A stretch of 64,000 nucleotides of DNA from Corynebacterium tuberculostearicum. GTDB lineage: Bacteria > Actinomycetota > Actinomycetes > Mycobacteriales > Mycobacteriaceae. The DNA is taken from the NCBI RefSeq assembly GCF_030503735.1, contig NZ_CP073096.1:1116001-1180000 (forward strand). Reading direction: 5' to 3'. The stretch's first letter is position 1. Every line of letters starts with the position of its first letter. The translations under genes were made by a program, and so were the position numbers. Of the stretch, positions 10,885 to 20,096 are shown one piece after another. The notes under the pieces are model-generated. The model made no database searches, was not told where the DNA came from, and saw only the letters and a program-made list of their open reading frames with translations.

Positions 10885-12330
10885 GTGGTAGCAACAACCC
10901 CGTGTGCCGTAGTAGTCCTTGCGGCTGGTGCCGGCACCCGCATGAAGTCCACCAAGCAAAAGACCTTGCACGAGATTGGCGGGCGCAGCTTGCTCGGCCA
11001 CGCTCTGCATGCCGCTGCCGGGATTAATCCGGAGCGCATCGTCACGGTGGTGGGGCACCAACGCGACCAAGTCTCCCCCGCGGTCGACGCCATTGCTGCG
11101 GAGCTGGACTGTGAGGTGCTCCAGGCGGTGCAGGAAGAGCAGCTGGGCACTGGCCACGCTGTGGCCTGCGGCTTGGAGCCTATTCCAGAGTTCGAGGGCA
11201 CCATCATCGTCACCAATGGTGATGTGCCGCTGCTTACCCCGGAAACCATTGAAGGCCTGCGCACTACCCACACTGAGCAGGGTAATGCGGTTACCGTGCT
11301 GTCGATGCGCCTCGATGATCCGACTGGATATGGCCGCATCATCCGCTCGGCGGACGGCAGTGTGTCTGCCATTGTGGAGCAAAAGGATGCCACCGAAGAG
11401 CAGCGCCGAGTCAATGAGGTTAATTCTGGTGTCTTCGCCTTTGATGGGCGCGTGCTTGCCGACGCCCTTCAGAAACTCGACTCCAATAACGCCCAGGGCG
11501 AGCTTTATATCACCGATGTGCTTGAGATTGCCCGCAGCGCTGGGCACGGCGTCGGCGCGCATGCGGCAGCCGACCCTGCCGAACTCGCGGGTGTCAATGA
11601 CCGCGTACAGCTCGCCGCCGCCGGTCGTGAGCTCAACCGCCGCATGGTGGAAAAGGCGATGCGCGGCGGAGCCACCATCGTCGATCCGGAGACCACTTGG
11701 ATTGGTGTCAATGTCACCGTGGGCTCGGATGTCATCATTCACCCGGGCACCCAGCTGTGGGGTGCGACCAGCATCGCCGATAACACCGAGATCGGACCCG
11801 ATACTACTTTGATCAATATGCAGGTAGGCGAGGGCGCTTCCGTCGTGCGCACCCACGGCAGCGATTCTGTCATTGGCACTAACGCCAAGGTCGGCCCGTT
11901 TACCTATATCCGCCCGAATACCGTGGTAGGCGAGGACGGAAAACTCGGCGGCTTCGTAGAGGCAAAGAACGCACAGATCGGCCGCGGCTCCAAGGTGCCG
12001 CACCTTACCTATATCGGCGATGCCACTGTGGGCGAGGAATCCAATATAGGCGCCTCCTCCGTCTTTGTTAACTACGACGGGGTGAACAAGCACCACACCA
12101 CCATCGGCAGCCACGTGCGCACCGGTTCTGACACAATGTTTATCGCTCCGGTCAATGTCGGTGATGGCGCGTACTCCGGGGCGGGTACAGTAATTAAAGA
12201 CGATGTTCCTGCGGGAGCACTCGCAGTCTCCGGTGGCAAACAGCGCAACATCGAGGGCTGGGTTCAAAAGAAGCGTCCGGGTACCCCCGCGGCTGAGGCC
12301 GCAGCCCGTGCGCAGGACAAAGAAAAGTAA
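10885..12330 (+). CDS. glmU: Bifunctional N-acetylglucosamine-1-P uridyltransferase / glucosamine-1-P acetyltransferase
   Basis: Makes UDP-GlcNAc in two steps for peptidoglycan and cell wall synthesis. The 481-residue protein starts at GTG 10885 with CCAGGAG upstream. The N-terminal nucleotidyltransferase domain carries LAAGAGTRMKS. The C-terminal left-handed beta-helix has hexapeptide repeats, with the acetyltransferase region around FVEAKNAQIG and THIGDATVG-like repeats. A 25-residue Ala/Lys-rich tail follows. prs begins 15 bp downstream and is probably in the same operon, a conserved pairing in many bacteria. Confidence 0.97.
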   Translation: MVATTPCAVVVLAAGAGTRMKSTKQKTLHEIGGRSLLGHALHAAAGINPERIVTVVGHQRDQVSPAVDAIAAELDCEVLQAVQEEQLGTGHAVACGLEPIPEFEGTIIVTNGDVPLLTPETIEGLRTTHTEQGNAVTVLSMRLDDPTGYGRIIRSADGSVSAIVEQKDATEEQRRVNEVNSGVFAFDGRVLADALQKLDSNNAQGELYITDVLEIARSAGHGVGAHAAADPAELAGVNDRVQLAAAGRELNRRMVEKAMRGGATIVDPETTWIGVNVTVGSDVIIHPGTQLWGATSIADNTEIGPDTTLINMQVGEGASVVRTHGSDSVIGTNAKVGPFTYIRPNTVVGEDGKLGGFVEAKNAQIGRGSKVPHLTYIGDATVGEESNIGASSVFVNYDGVNKHHTTIGSHVRTGSDTMFIAPVNVGDGAYSGAGTVIKDDVPAGALAVSGGKQRNIEGWVQKKRPGTPAAEAAARAQDKEK

Positions 12331-12345
12331 GGGGCAAATTCTCCC

Positions 12346-13320
12346 ATGACTGGCAAGGTAACTGGTAGCAGCAAGAACATGAAGCTCTTCTCTGGGCGTG
12401 CACACCCAGAGCTGGCGGAGGCTGTGGCTAAGGAGCTCAAGACTGATCTGGTTCCTACTGCCGCGCGCGACTTCGCCAATGGCGAAATCTTCATCCGCTT
12501 TGAGGAGTCCGTGCGTGGTGCCGACTGCTTCGTGATGCAGTCCCACACCCAGCCGCTCAACAAGTGGCTGATGGAGCAGCTCATCATGATCGATGCCTTG
12601 AAGCGTGGCTCCGCTAAGCGCATCACCGCCGTCCTGCCTTTCTATCCGTATGCACGTCAGGATAAAAAGCACCTGGGCCGTGAGCCGATTTCCGCCCGCT
12701 TGGTGGCAGACTTGCTGGAGGCTGCTGGCGCGGATCGCATCGTGTCCGTGGACCTGCACACCGATCAGATTCAGGGCTTTTTCGATGGCCCAGTCGATCA
12801 CATGCACGCCCAGCCAATTCTGACGGATTACATCAAATCTAAATACGCCACCGATAACATCACCGTGGTTTCCCCGGACGCCGGCCGCGTGAAGGTTGCG
12901 GAAAAGTGGGCCCACGACTTGGGCGATGCCCCACTGGCCTTCGTACACAAGACCCGCTCCAATACCGAGGCCAATAAGACGGTGTCCAACCGCGTGGTAG
13001 GCGATGTTGAGGGCAAGAACTGCGTGCTTCTCGACGACATGATTGACACCGGCGGCACCATCGCCGGCGCCGTACGCGTGCTCAAGGATGCGGGCGCCAA
13101 GAAGGTTGTCATTGCCTGCACCCACGGCGTCTTTTCCGATCCCGCACGCGAGCGCCTCTCCGAGTGCGGCGCGGAAGAAGTTATCACCACCGATACCCTG
13201 CCGCAGTCCACCGAAGGCTGGTCCAACCTCACGGTGCTGTCCATCGCACCGCTGCTGGCGCAGACCATCCACGAGATCTTCGAGAATGGTTCCGTAACCA
13301 CCCTTTTCGACCGCGCCTAA
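12346..13320 (+). CDS. prs: Ribose-phosphate pyrophosphokinase (PRPP synthetase)
   Basis: Transfers pyrophosphate from ATP to ribose-5-phosphate to give PRPP for nucleotide, histidine and tryptophan synthesis and for the arabinan precursor of the corynebacterial wall. The 324-residue protein has the Mg/ATP-binding region around FYPYARQDKKH, the flexible-loop segment VVSPDAGRVKVAEKW, and the PRPP-binding motif VLLDDMIDTGGT. Length is normal. It is probably co-transcribed with glmU and ends at a strong terminator. Confidence 0.97.
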   Translation: MTGKVTGSSKNMKLFSGRAHPELAEAVAKELKTDLVPTAARDFANGEIFIRFEESVRGADCFVMQSHTQPLNKWLMEQLIMIDALKRGSAKRITAVLPFYPYARQDKKHLGREPISARLVADLLEAAGADRIVSVDLHTDQIQGFFDGPVDHMHAQPILTDYIKSKYATDNITVVSPDAGRVKVAEKWAHDLGDAPLAFVHKTRSNTEANKTVSNRVVGDVEGKNCVLLDDMIDTGGTIAGAVRVLKDAGAKKVVIACTHGVFSDPARERLSECGAEEVITTDTLPQSTEGWSNLTVLSIAPLLAQTIHEIFENGSVTTLFDRA

Positions 13321-13336
13321 ATACTCAATAGCTAAA

Positions 13337-13369
13337 GGCGGTGAGCATGGATTTTGCTCACCGCCTTTT
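13337..13369 (+). terminator. Rho-independent terminator of glmU-prs
   Basis: A perfect 11-bp stem (GGCGGTGAGCA at 13337-13347 with TGCTCACCGCC at 13355-13365), a 7-nt loop and a TTTT tail lie 16 bp after the prs stop codon. Confidence 0.93.
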
Positions 13370-13445
13370 GTTTTGCTGCAAAGCCGCGGCAAGTCTCCTA
13401 GCCTTAACTCCGTTATATTTCGTTTTCTCTCATTCGAGGTTGTAA

Positions 13446-14823
13446 GTGAAAAAGGTTTTCTACTAGCTCTCGCGCATTTCACCTCCGTTGTCGGTGCCGG
13501 ATTCGCCTCCGACCAGGAGCTCTTGCAATACTTCACCGCTTTCGGCATTTGGGGAATAGTAGGAGCCGGAGTAGGACTCACCCTCGCCCCGCTGACCATC
13601 ATGACTGCGATGCAATACGGCTCCTACTTTCAGGCAACATCACACGGGCGCGTGTTTTCCTCGATTGCTTCAAAGCCAGTAGCACGCCTTGTGGACTAGG
13701 CCATCATCTTCACTCAGTTCTGTCACACCTTCGTCATGCTCTCCGGCGGCGGGGCCAACCTACACCAGCAGTGGGGATTGCAACCATGGGTTGATTCCGC
13801 ACTCATGGCCGTCCTGGTCCTCATCGTAGGCTCCATGAATGTTGCAAAGGTGACGAACGTCCTAGGAGCAATTACCCCCCCTTCGTGCTAATTTTGCTCC
13901 TTTTGGCAGTAGGCGCGGCATTTATCGATCCGCCATCTGGTCTGCAACAGGCACACGAATTCGCCAGCGTAAACGTGGAATCCCCCCTCCCCTTCTGGTG
14001 GGTGGCAACTTTGAACTACCTTGGACTTTCGCTCATGGCCTTAACCGCTATGAGCATTGTCATGGGCGCAGACACTCTCAATTCCCGGCAAGCGGGGCGC
14101 GGTGGTTTCTTTGGTGGCCTGCTCTTTTCCGGAATGTTGGTATTGCTGGTAATCGCACTTCTGCTCAGCGTGGAAGATGTCTGGGACGCAGATCTTCCTA
14201 CTCTCGCAATGCTGAATGAGATTCATCCTTGGTTAGGTACCGCCGCAGCGGTCTTTATCTACCTGATGATTTTCTCCACCGCGATTTCCAACTTCTACGG
14301 GATGGCGCGGCGCCTCAGTGCTCGCCGGCCAAATCGGTACTTGCCCATCTTGGTAGCTAGCGTCATCATCGCATTCGTTTTGTCGTTTGTTCCGTTTGAC
14401 ACTCTCGTCGGCATGGTCTTCCCAATTTTGGGCTATATCGGCATCATCGTCATCGGCTTGCTCATCTATACGTGGCTGCGCCGCGGCCGCGGTATCGTCA
14501 ATGCCGAGTCTCGCCGTCGCGACAAGATCCGTGGCCTAATTCTTCGCATGATAGATCCGAAGCAAAAGTTCACTACCTCGGACCAATCTCAGCTTTCTCG
14601 CGAAGTTTATAACTCCAATTTGTCAGGAACGCACCTGCGCGATGAGGTCGCAAACGACGTCATCGCGGAGCTGGATCACCAAGAATCCTTTCCTTTCCAT
14701 GCGGAAGACTACCAACTGGAAAAAGACTGGCAGAAGCTAGACGCGACGCGTCCTCCCGCAGAGAAGCTGCGAGATCCCGATACAGAGCATTTCCAAGTCC
14801 CTAAGAAGGACAATGACCGCTAA
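13446..14823 (+). pseudogene. YkvI-family membrane protein, disrupted by three lesions
   Basis: The translated remains match the start of the YkvI membrane family (TSVVGAGFASDQELLQYF) and its later helices. The reading frame is broken three times. The GTG at 13446 (after GAGG) would read V-K-K-V-F, but one base is missing near 13460, and that frame hits TAG at 13464. The main frame then carries an in-frame TAG at 13697-13699. A run of seven C (13875-13881) shifts the frame again before FVLILLLLAVGA. Restoring all three gives a continuous protein of about 460 residues. The remainder (13885-14823) alone encodes about six membrane segments and a charged C-terminal tail. Three independent lesions argue for a real pseudogene; the C-run alone could be a sequencing error. 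YkvI function is not established. Confidence 0.82.
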
Positions 14824-14951
14824 AGCCCCGTTCAGGGTTTGGTTGTAGGAAGCCTGACATGCTAATCTAACTCAGTCTCGGCGAGGGCAACCTCACAATG
14901 AGGAAGCCGTTATCGACGCGATTGAAGTTAGAGCATGTTGCTTTTATATAC

Positions 14952-15000
14952 GCCTGCGATGACTCGTCCAAGACGTCCATCGGCAGGCTTTCGTCGTTTT
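14952..15000 (+). promoter_or_regulatory. Possible attenuator-like hairpin in the rplY leader
   Basis: GCCTGC-GATG (14952-14961) pairs with CATC-G-GCAGGC (14978-14988), with one bulged G, and is followed by TTTCGTCGTTTTT. The structure resembles an intrinsic terminator but lies 47 bp before the rplY start, with no gene ending nearby. It could attenuate rplY, or it could terminate read-through from the decayed ykvI-like gene. Confidence 0.45.
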
Positions 15001-15046
15001 TATCGCGTTGGCCGCGCCGCACTACTTTGACTAAGGAGAATGAAGC

Positions 15047-15697
15047 ATGGCACAGCGCCCAGTAATCAAGGCTGAAGCACGTACCGAGTTTGGCAAGGGT
15101 GTCGCACGCCGCCTGCGCCGCGACTGGAAGGTCCCAGGCGTTATCTACGGTAGCCACCAGGAGCCGGTTCACTTCGCAGTTCCGCTGCTGGACATCCAGT
15201 CCCTCGTCCGCAACAACGGTGTCAACGCCGTTCTGGAGCTGGAGATCGACGGCGAGCAGTACCTGACCATGGTTAAGCACGTTGACCAGAATGTCCTGAC
15301 CCTAGACATCGATCACGTTGACCTCCTTGCCATTAAGCGTGGCGAGAAGGTTGAGGTTGAGGTTCCGGTCACCCTGACCGGCGAGCCGGCCCCAGGCACC
15401 ATGCACATCCAGGATGCTGACGTACTGATGGTTGAAGCAGACGTACTGAACATTCCGGAAGAGCTCGAGGTTTCCATCGAGGGTCTCGAGGACGGCGCGG
15501 TTGTTACCGCAGCCGACGTCACCATGCCGGAAGGCACCACCTTGGTGGCAGAGGAAGATACCGTTATCGTCTCCATCTCCCTGCCTGAGGTTGATGAGGA
15601 GCTCGAGGAAGCTGCTGAGGCTGCTGAGGAAGGCGGCGCAGACGCTGGCGCTGAGTCCGTCGACGAGGGCGAAGAGTCCTCCGACTCCAAGGAGTAA
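15047..15697 (+). CDS. rplY: 50S ribosomal protein L25/general stress protein Ctc
   Basis: Binds 5S rRNA in the large ribosomal subunit. The 216-residue protein has an N-terminal L25 5S-binding domain (residues 1 to about 95) and the C-terminal TL5/Ctc beta domain (about 96-185). It ends in a strongly acidic tail (EELEEAAEAAEEGG onward) that is typical of actinobacterial Ctc forms. AAGGAGAATGAAGC before ATG 15047 is a good ribosome binding site. A terminator follows, so it is probably monocistronic and controlled by its 5' leader. Confidence 0.96.
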   Translation: MAQRPVIKAEARTEFGKGVARRLRRDWKVPGVIYGSHQEPVHFAVPLLDIQSLVRNNGVNAVLELEIDGEQYLTMVKHVDQNVLTLDIDHVDLLAIKRGEKVEVEVPVTLTGEPAPGTMHIQDADVLMVEADVLNIPEELEVSIEGLEDGAVVTAADVTMPEGTTLVAEEDTVIVSISLPEVDEELEEAAEAAEEGGADAGAESVDEGEESSDSKE

Positions 15698-15718
15698 TCC
15701 CCTCCCCTTCACACGCAT

Positions 15719-15755
15719 AGGCCGCCGTGAGATTCGCTTCTCGCGGCGGCCTTGC
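15719..15755 (+). terminator. Rho-independent terminator of rplY
   Basis: A 14-bp stem with one G-U pair (15719-15732 with 15739-15752) and a TTCGCT loop, followed by CTTGCCGTTTTTC. It lies 22 bp after the rplY stop and 38 bp before the pth start. Confidence 0.9.
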
Positions 15756-15789
15756 CGTTTTTCTCTCTGCCTATGAGACAATTGAGCGC

Positions 15790-16320
15790 GTGACTCCACT
15801 TCTCGTAGTAGGCCTTGGCAACCCCGGCCCCAAGTACGCAGGCACTCGGCACAATATCGGTTTCGACGTAGCTGACGAGCTGGCGGGTGAACTGCTGAGC
15901 AGCTTTTCGGTGCACAAGAAAACCAATACCGAAGTAGCCGAGGCCATGGCCGGTGGCCGTAAAATTATTTGTGCCAAGCCGCGATCTTTCATGAACCTTT
16001 CCGGCGGGCCAATCAAGGCTTTAGCGCAATATTTTCATCTCTCCGCCGCCGATATCATCGTCATCCACGATGAACTAGAGCTCGATTTCGGCGCCATTAA
16101 GCTTCGCCCTGGCGGCGGCGACCACGGTCATAATGGTTTGCGCTCAACCACCAAGTCCCTTGGGACAAAGGACTATAAGCGCCTTTCGATTGGCATTGGG
16201 CGCCCACCAGGCCGGATGGCCCCGACGTCGTTTGTGCTCAAGCCATGGGCAAAACAAGAAAAGGCCGAGATTCCCATCATCTGTGCCAACGCGGTGGATG
16301 AAATCCTGCGCGTAGGATAG
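15790..16320 (+). CDS. pth: Peptidyl-tRNA hydrolase (first of two)
   Basis: Releases tRNA from prematurely dropped peptidyl-tRNA. From GTG 15790 the product has 176 residues, slightly short for bacterial Pth. It carries the active-site elements GLGNPGPKYAGTRHNIGF (catalytic His in RHN), FMNLSGG, VIHDELELDFG (catalytic Asp) and GGGDHGHNGLRS. The more upstream ATG at 15727 lies inside the rplY terminator stem and is unlikely. A second pth follows at 24974-25621. The next gene (FAH family) starts 5 bp after the stop, so they are likely co-transcribed. Confidence 0.93.
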   Translation: MTPLLVVGLGNPGPKYAGTRHNIGFDVADELAGELLSSFSVHKKTNTEVAEAMAGGRKIICAKPRSFMNLSGGPIKALAQYFHLSAADIIVIHDELELDFGAIKLRPGGGDHGHNGLRSTTKSLGTKDYKRLSIGIGRPPGRMAPTSFVLKPWAKQEKAEIPIICANAVDEILRVG

Positions 16321-16325
16321 TCGCC

Positions 16326-17186
16326 ATGAAACTGGCTACTCTACGCACCGGCTTTGGCACCTCCGCTATCCGCATCGATGGGGACAATGTGGGCGTCGAA
16401 TTGGATTATGAGGATGTGGGCCAGCTGCTGCGCAGCGAGGATTGGCGTAAGGCCGCCCAGCTTTCCGGCGAACCGGTGGTCTTCGACCACGCCGACTTGG
16501 AGGCCGTGGTACCAGCTCCCGGTAAAGTCATTTGCGTTGGGCTCAATTACGCCAAGCACATCCGCGAAATGGGACGCGAATTTCCCAAGCATCCCACCCT
16601 GTTCATCAAGTTCGCAGAGGCCCTAACAGGCCCATATGACGATGTATTCATTCCAGAATATGGCACGCAACAGTTAGATTATGAGGGCGAACTGGCGGTA
16701 ATCATTGGCGAGCGCGCCCACCATGTCAGCCGAGACGAGGCGCTTGACTATGTGGCCGGATACGCCATTATGAACGACTACACGTTGCGTGATTTCCAGC
16801 GCCAAACTAGCCAGTTCCATGCCGGCAAGTCCTTTTATCGCACCGCCGGCTTCGGACCTTGGCTGACGACTGCTCAGGAGTGGGCTCCGGGTTCTGGAGC
16901 CATACTTACCACTACAATAGACGGCGAAGAAAGACAGCGTGATAATACCGATGACCTTATCTTTTCGGTAGCCGAGCTTATCGAGTTTTGCTCGCAGCTT
17001 TATCCGCTAAATCCAGGAGACGTCATCGTTACTGGCACCCCAGAAGGCGTTGGCTTTGCACGAGAGCCGCAGCAGTTTATTCACGATGGCCAAAACGCCA
17101 CCATTTCCATTGAGGGCTTGGGGCATATTTCCAATACAACTCGCTTTAGCGAACCGGGCTGCGGCCAAGGCTGTACCTGCGCTTAA
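16326..17186 (+). CDS. Fumarylacetoacetate hydrolase-family protein
   Basis: The 286-residue cytosolic enzyme has the FAH fold. The metal-binding acidic residues are E120 and E122 (DYEGELAVIIGE) and D151 (MNDYTLRDFQ), with GLNYAKHIREMG in the usual active-site helix. Members hydrolyse or decarboxylate 2-keto acids in aromatic-compound degradation (HpcE-like hydratase/isomerase) or act on oxaloacetate or acylpyruvates. The sequence does not decide which. The C-terminus ends in a small cysteine cluster (CGQGCTCA), unusual for the family and of unknown role. The gene starts 5 bp after pth, far from any aromatic pathway gene. Confidence 0.87.
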   Translation: MKLATLRTGFGTSAIRIDGDNVGVELDYEDVGQLLRSEDWRKAAQLSGEPVVFDHADLEAVVPAPGKVICVGLNYAKHIREMGREFPKHPTLFIKFAEALTGPYDDVFIPEYGTQQLDYEGELAVIIGERAHHVSRDEALDYVAGYAIMNDYTLRDFQRQTSQFHAGKSFYRTAGFGPWLTTAQEWAPGSGAILTTTIDGEERQRDNTDDLIFSVAELIEFCSQLYPLNPGDVIVTGTPEGVGFAREPQQFIHDGQNATISIEGLGHISNTTRFSEPGCGQGCTCA

Positions 17187-17262
17187 GCTGTGCCTAGGTT
17201 CTCACCCCGACGAGGGCGGGACCGTTTTCTCCCTTGCTACCCGCGCCGGTTAAGCTGGGTTG

Positions 17263-18150
17263 ATGAGCACAAAAAGCAGCAAATCCCCTAAGAAACTCAA
17301 CAAGAAGGCCTACGAAAAGGAACTCGAGCGCCTTCAGGCAGAGCTCGTGGACATGCAGCAGTGGGTCGTTGAAACTGGCGCCCGCGTAGTCATCATCATG
17401 GAAGGCCGCGACGCCGCCGGTAAGGGCTCCGCAATCAAGCGCATCACCCAATACCTCAACCCACGTACCTGCCGCATCGAGGCACTGCCCGCGCCGAACT
17501 CCCGCGAGCAAGGCCAGTGGTACTTCCAGCGCTACGTAGAAAAGCTGCCTACCAAGGGCGAAATCGTCATCTTTGACCGCTCCTGGTACAACCGCGCCGG
17601 AGTCGAGCGCGTCATGGGCTTTTGCACCGACCAAGAATACGTCCGCTTCCTCCACCAAGCACCTACTCTTGAGCAGATGCTGGTAGAAGACGGCATCATG
17701 CTGCGCAAGTACTGGTTCTCTGTCTCCGATGAGGAGCAGATTAAGCGCTTTGAATCCCGCCGCAATGATCCGCTGCGCCGTTGGAAGCTATCCCCTATGG
17801 ATCTGCAGTCCATTACCCGCTGGGAGGACTATTCCCGTGCCAAGGATGCGATGTTCATTCACACCGATACCCCGACCGCCCCGTGGTACACCGTGGAATC
17901 AGAAGATAAGAAGCGCTCGCGTATCAACGTCATCTCGCACCTGCTGAGCACCATTCCGTACGAGAAGCTCGAGCACGAGATGCCTGAAATCCCGCAGCGC
18001 CCGGATTCCGATGGCGAGCCCTACGAGCGCCCGGCGCGCGAAGAGTTCCGCTATGTGCCTGATGTAGCAGCCAAGTTGGAACGCAAGTCCGAGCACAAGA
18101 CGGCGAAGAAAACCTCTAAGAAGGGCAAGAAGAAGGATAAGAAGAAGTAG
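17263..18150 (+). CDS. ppk2: Polyphosphate kinase 2
   Basis: Uses inorganic polyphosphate to phosphorylate nucleoside diphosphates (or the reverse). The 295-residue protein has one PPK2 domain. Walker A is EGRDAAGKGSAIKR (47-60), Walker B begins FDRSWYNR (D105), and the lid follows with GVERVMGFC. The last 20 residues are almost all Lys, Thr and Ser, as in corynebacterial PPK2 proteins, and could interact with polyphosphate. ATG 17263 is chosen over an adjacent TTG. The nucleotide preference (GDP or ADP) cannot be read from the sequence. Confidence 0.92.
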   Translation: MSTKSSKSPKKLNKKAYEKELERLQAELVDMQQWVVETGARVVIIMEGRDAAGKGSAIKRITQYLNPRTCRIEALPAPNSREQGQWYFQRYVEKLPTKGEIVIFDRSWYNRAGVERVMGFCTDQEYVRFLHQAPTLEQMLVEDGIMLRKYWFSVSDEEQIKRFESRRNDPLRRWKLSPMDLQSITRWEDYSRAKDAMFIHTDTPTAPWYTVESEDKKRSRINVISHLLSTIPYEKLEHEMPEIPQRPDSDGEPYERPAREEFRYVPDVAAKLERKSEHKTAKKTSKKGKKKDKKK

Positions 18151-18179
18151 CAGCACCGGCTGTACTACTATCTGCGTCT

Positions 18180-19358
18180 ATGAGCACTGACACCGTCGCG
18201 CAAGCGCGTTTAGGAGATAAAATCCTCACTGCGTTGGCGGTGCTCCTTGCGCTATTTTATGTCATTTCTGCCGCGAAGAATCCCAGCATAATTGAGATTA
18301 TTCAGGCAGGTTTATCGTTGCTATTCCTGCCATTTATGTGGATCTGGCGGAGCCGTCCCGTGCTCAGCGCCACGGGCTTTATTGTGTTGCTCGCAGCATG
18401 GGCCGTGGCTTGGATGAGCCAGCTGCCCACCAATCTAGGGCTTACCCCCTGGGCCTTGACTGCACCCATGGCGGTGTATGCCACCTCCCGCTATGTCACG
18501 CGCCGCGCCATTCCCCGCACGGTACTGGCTCTAACGATTCTTGGCTCCTTCATTTCGCCATTCATGTGGCGCATAGATCCGGAGTCTTTCGTTTTGCATT
18601 ACCAACTGGACCGCCGCTACTTGGCCATGTTGGTCGTGCACTGGGCTGTTTTGGGCACCACCTACTTCGCCGCCGCACGCTACTTCGACTTGGCACGCCA
18701 GCACGAGCGCCTAGCCCAAAAGCGTTTCCATCAAGCCCAAGAGGAAGAGCGATTGCTCATCGCACGAGAGTTGCATGATGTACTGGCCCATTCCCTAACT
18801 TTGATAAAGGTTCAGGCCAATGCTGGAATCATTGCCGGGCGATCAGACGCTAAAGCTGCCGAGGAAGCGCTGGCCAGCATTCGCGATGGTGCAGATTCTG
18901 CGTTGGAAGAGGTTCGCGGCATCGTCACGGCGCTGCGCAGCACCGGCCCCACCGCTCTGAAGCCCGCCACGCAGCTAGAGCACATCGAGGGAATCATCGA
19001 TGGCTTCCGCGCGGCGGGCTTGGACATTTCTGCCCGCCTGCCGCAAAATTGCGAAGTTCCAGCGCTCACGCAGTTGGCCCTAGTGCGCATCATTTCTGAA
19101 GGCCTAACTAATGCGTTGCGACATCAAGGAGCCGGTACACGGGTGGAAGTAGAGCTAGCACTAGCCGACGTCGCCCAGATCGCCCTTATATCTACCAACC
19201 CCTCCCCAACTGCCAGCCAAGTGCCCGGCAGCGGTGTGGGTCTTGTTGGCATTGCAGAACGCGCTCACGCTTTGGGTGGAAAACTAGATACCTGGGGCGA
19301 TACCAGAAAGTTCATCGTGCGCGCCGAACTACCGTTGCAGAAGGAAAGCCGTGTCTAA
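18180..19358 (+). CDS. NarL-type sensor histidine kinase
   Basis: The 392-residue membrane kinase has about five hydrophobic segments in residues 15-165, a short coiled region (170-190), the dimerisation/phosphoacceptor helix RELHDVLAHSL with H199, and a C-terminal HATPase (ALRHQGAGTRVEVEL; GSGVGLVGIAERA). It would autophosphorylate and pass phosphate to the overlapping response regulator. There is no extracellular sensor domain of any size, so the signal is probably read in or at the membrane, as in intramembrane-sensing kinases. It is followed by the regulator and then an ABC exporter, which is the likely target. Confidence 0.92.
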   Translation: MSTDTVAQARLGDKILTALAVLLALFYVISAAKNPSIIEIIQAGLSLLFLPFMWIWRSRPVLSATGFIVLLAAWAVAWMSQLPTNLGLTPWALTAPMAVYATSRYVTRRAIPRTVLALTILGSFISPFMWRIDPESFVLHYQLDRRYLAMLVVHWAVLGTTYFAAARYFDLARQHERLAQKRFHQAQEEERLLIARELHDVLAHSLTLIKVQANAGIIAGRSDAKAAEEALASIRDGADSALEEVRGIVTALRSTGPTALKPATQLEHIEGIIDGFRAAGLDISARLPQNCEVPALTQLALVRIISEGLTNALRHQGAGTRVEVELALADVAQIALISTNPSPTASQVPGSGVGLVGIAERAHALGGKLDTWGDTRKFIVRAELPLQKESRV

Positions 19359-20010
19359 GATTCGTGTCCTGCTCGCCGATGACCAGGCGATGCTTGTCGC
19401 CGCTTTGTCCACCATTCTCAATGCACAGGATGATATTGAGGTTGTGGCCACCGCGAACACCGGCGCAGAAGCCGTCACCGCGGCGATGAGCCACCGCATT
19501 GATGTAGCCATCCTGGATATCCGAATGCCGGGCATGGATGGTATCGCTGCGGCCCAAGCAATCCTTTCTCGCGTCTCTGACTGCCGCGTCATCATGCTCA
19601 CCACGTTTAATGAAGACGATTTGGTGGCTCAATCTATCGCCGCTGGCGCACATGGATTTCTGCTCAAAGATGCCGATCCGGAGGTGCTGGCGGGGGCTGT
19701 CCGGGACGTCGCCAAGGGCGCATCGGTACTGGCTGCTCAGGTAACTGGACCAATCCTGGAGACCTACCGCACCGCCCTTACCCGTGGACAATTGAGCGCG
19801 CAGGAACGCCAAGGGCTTAGCCTGGTTACCCGGCGAGAGATCGAGGTACTTTCGCTCATCGCCCGCGGGGCCACGAATTCTGAAATCGCCGCCGAGATGG
19901 TCATCGCTGACACGACGGTAAAGACACATGTTTCGGCGCTACTTTCCAAGCTTGCCGCGCGCGACCGAGTGGCGCTGGTTTTGCTGGCTCAGCGCGCTGG
20001 AATTGCCTAG
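19351..20010 (+). CDS. LuxR/NarL-family response regulator
   Basis: The 219-residue regulator has an N-terminal receiver domain with acidic pocket D10/D11, phosphoacceptor D56 (ILDIRMPGMDG) and K106 (LLKDADP), and a C-terminal LuxR helix-turn-helix (VTRREIEVLSLIARGATNSEIAAEM). It begins at GTG 19351, overlapping the kinase gene by 8 bp, so translation is probably coupled. The ABC exporter genes begin 87 bp downstream on the same strand and are a likely target. Confidence 0.94.
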   Translation: MSKIRVLLADDQAMLVAALSTILNAQDDIEVVATANTGAEAVTAAMSHRIDVAILDIRMPGMDGIAAAQAILSRVSDCRVIMLTTFNEDDLVAQSIAAGAHGFLLKDADPEVLAGAVRDVAKGASVLAAQVTGPILETYRTALTRGQLSAQERQGLSLVTRREIEVLSLIARGATNSEIAAEMVIADTTVKTHVSALLSKLAARDRVALVLLAQRAGIA

Positions 20011-20096
20011 TCTCCTACTACGGTAGGAGATGTTCGCTGCGAAGTCCGTCTTGTGGGCGGAAGATATTCGCGTCCCAGCGCGCGAGACTACGCACT

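Noticed and set aside
10861..13602. A 913-residue open frame on the minus strand opposite glmU and prs
   Set aside because: It is antisense to two clearly conserved genes, has no recognisable domain, and long antisense frames are expected in GC-rich DNA.
13697..13699. Recoding of in-frame TAG (also TGA at 48705) as selenocysteine or pyrrolysine
   Set aside because: Neither site has a recoding hairpin nor a special-amino-acid enzyme context, and both genes also carry frameshifts, so decay is simpler.
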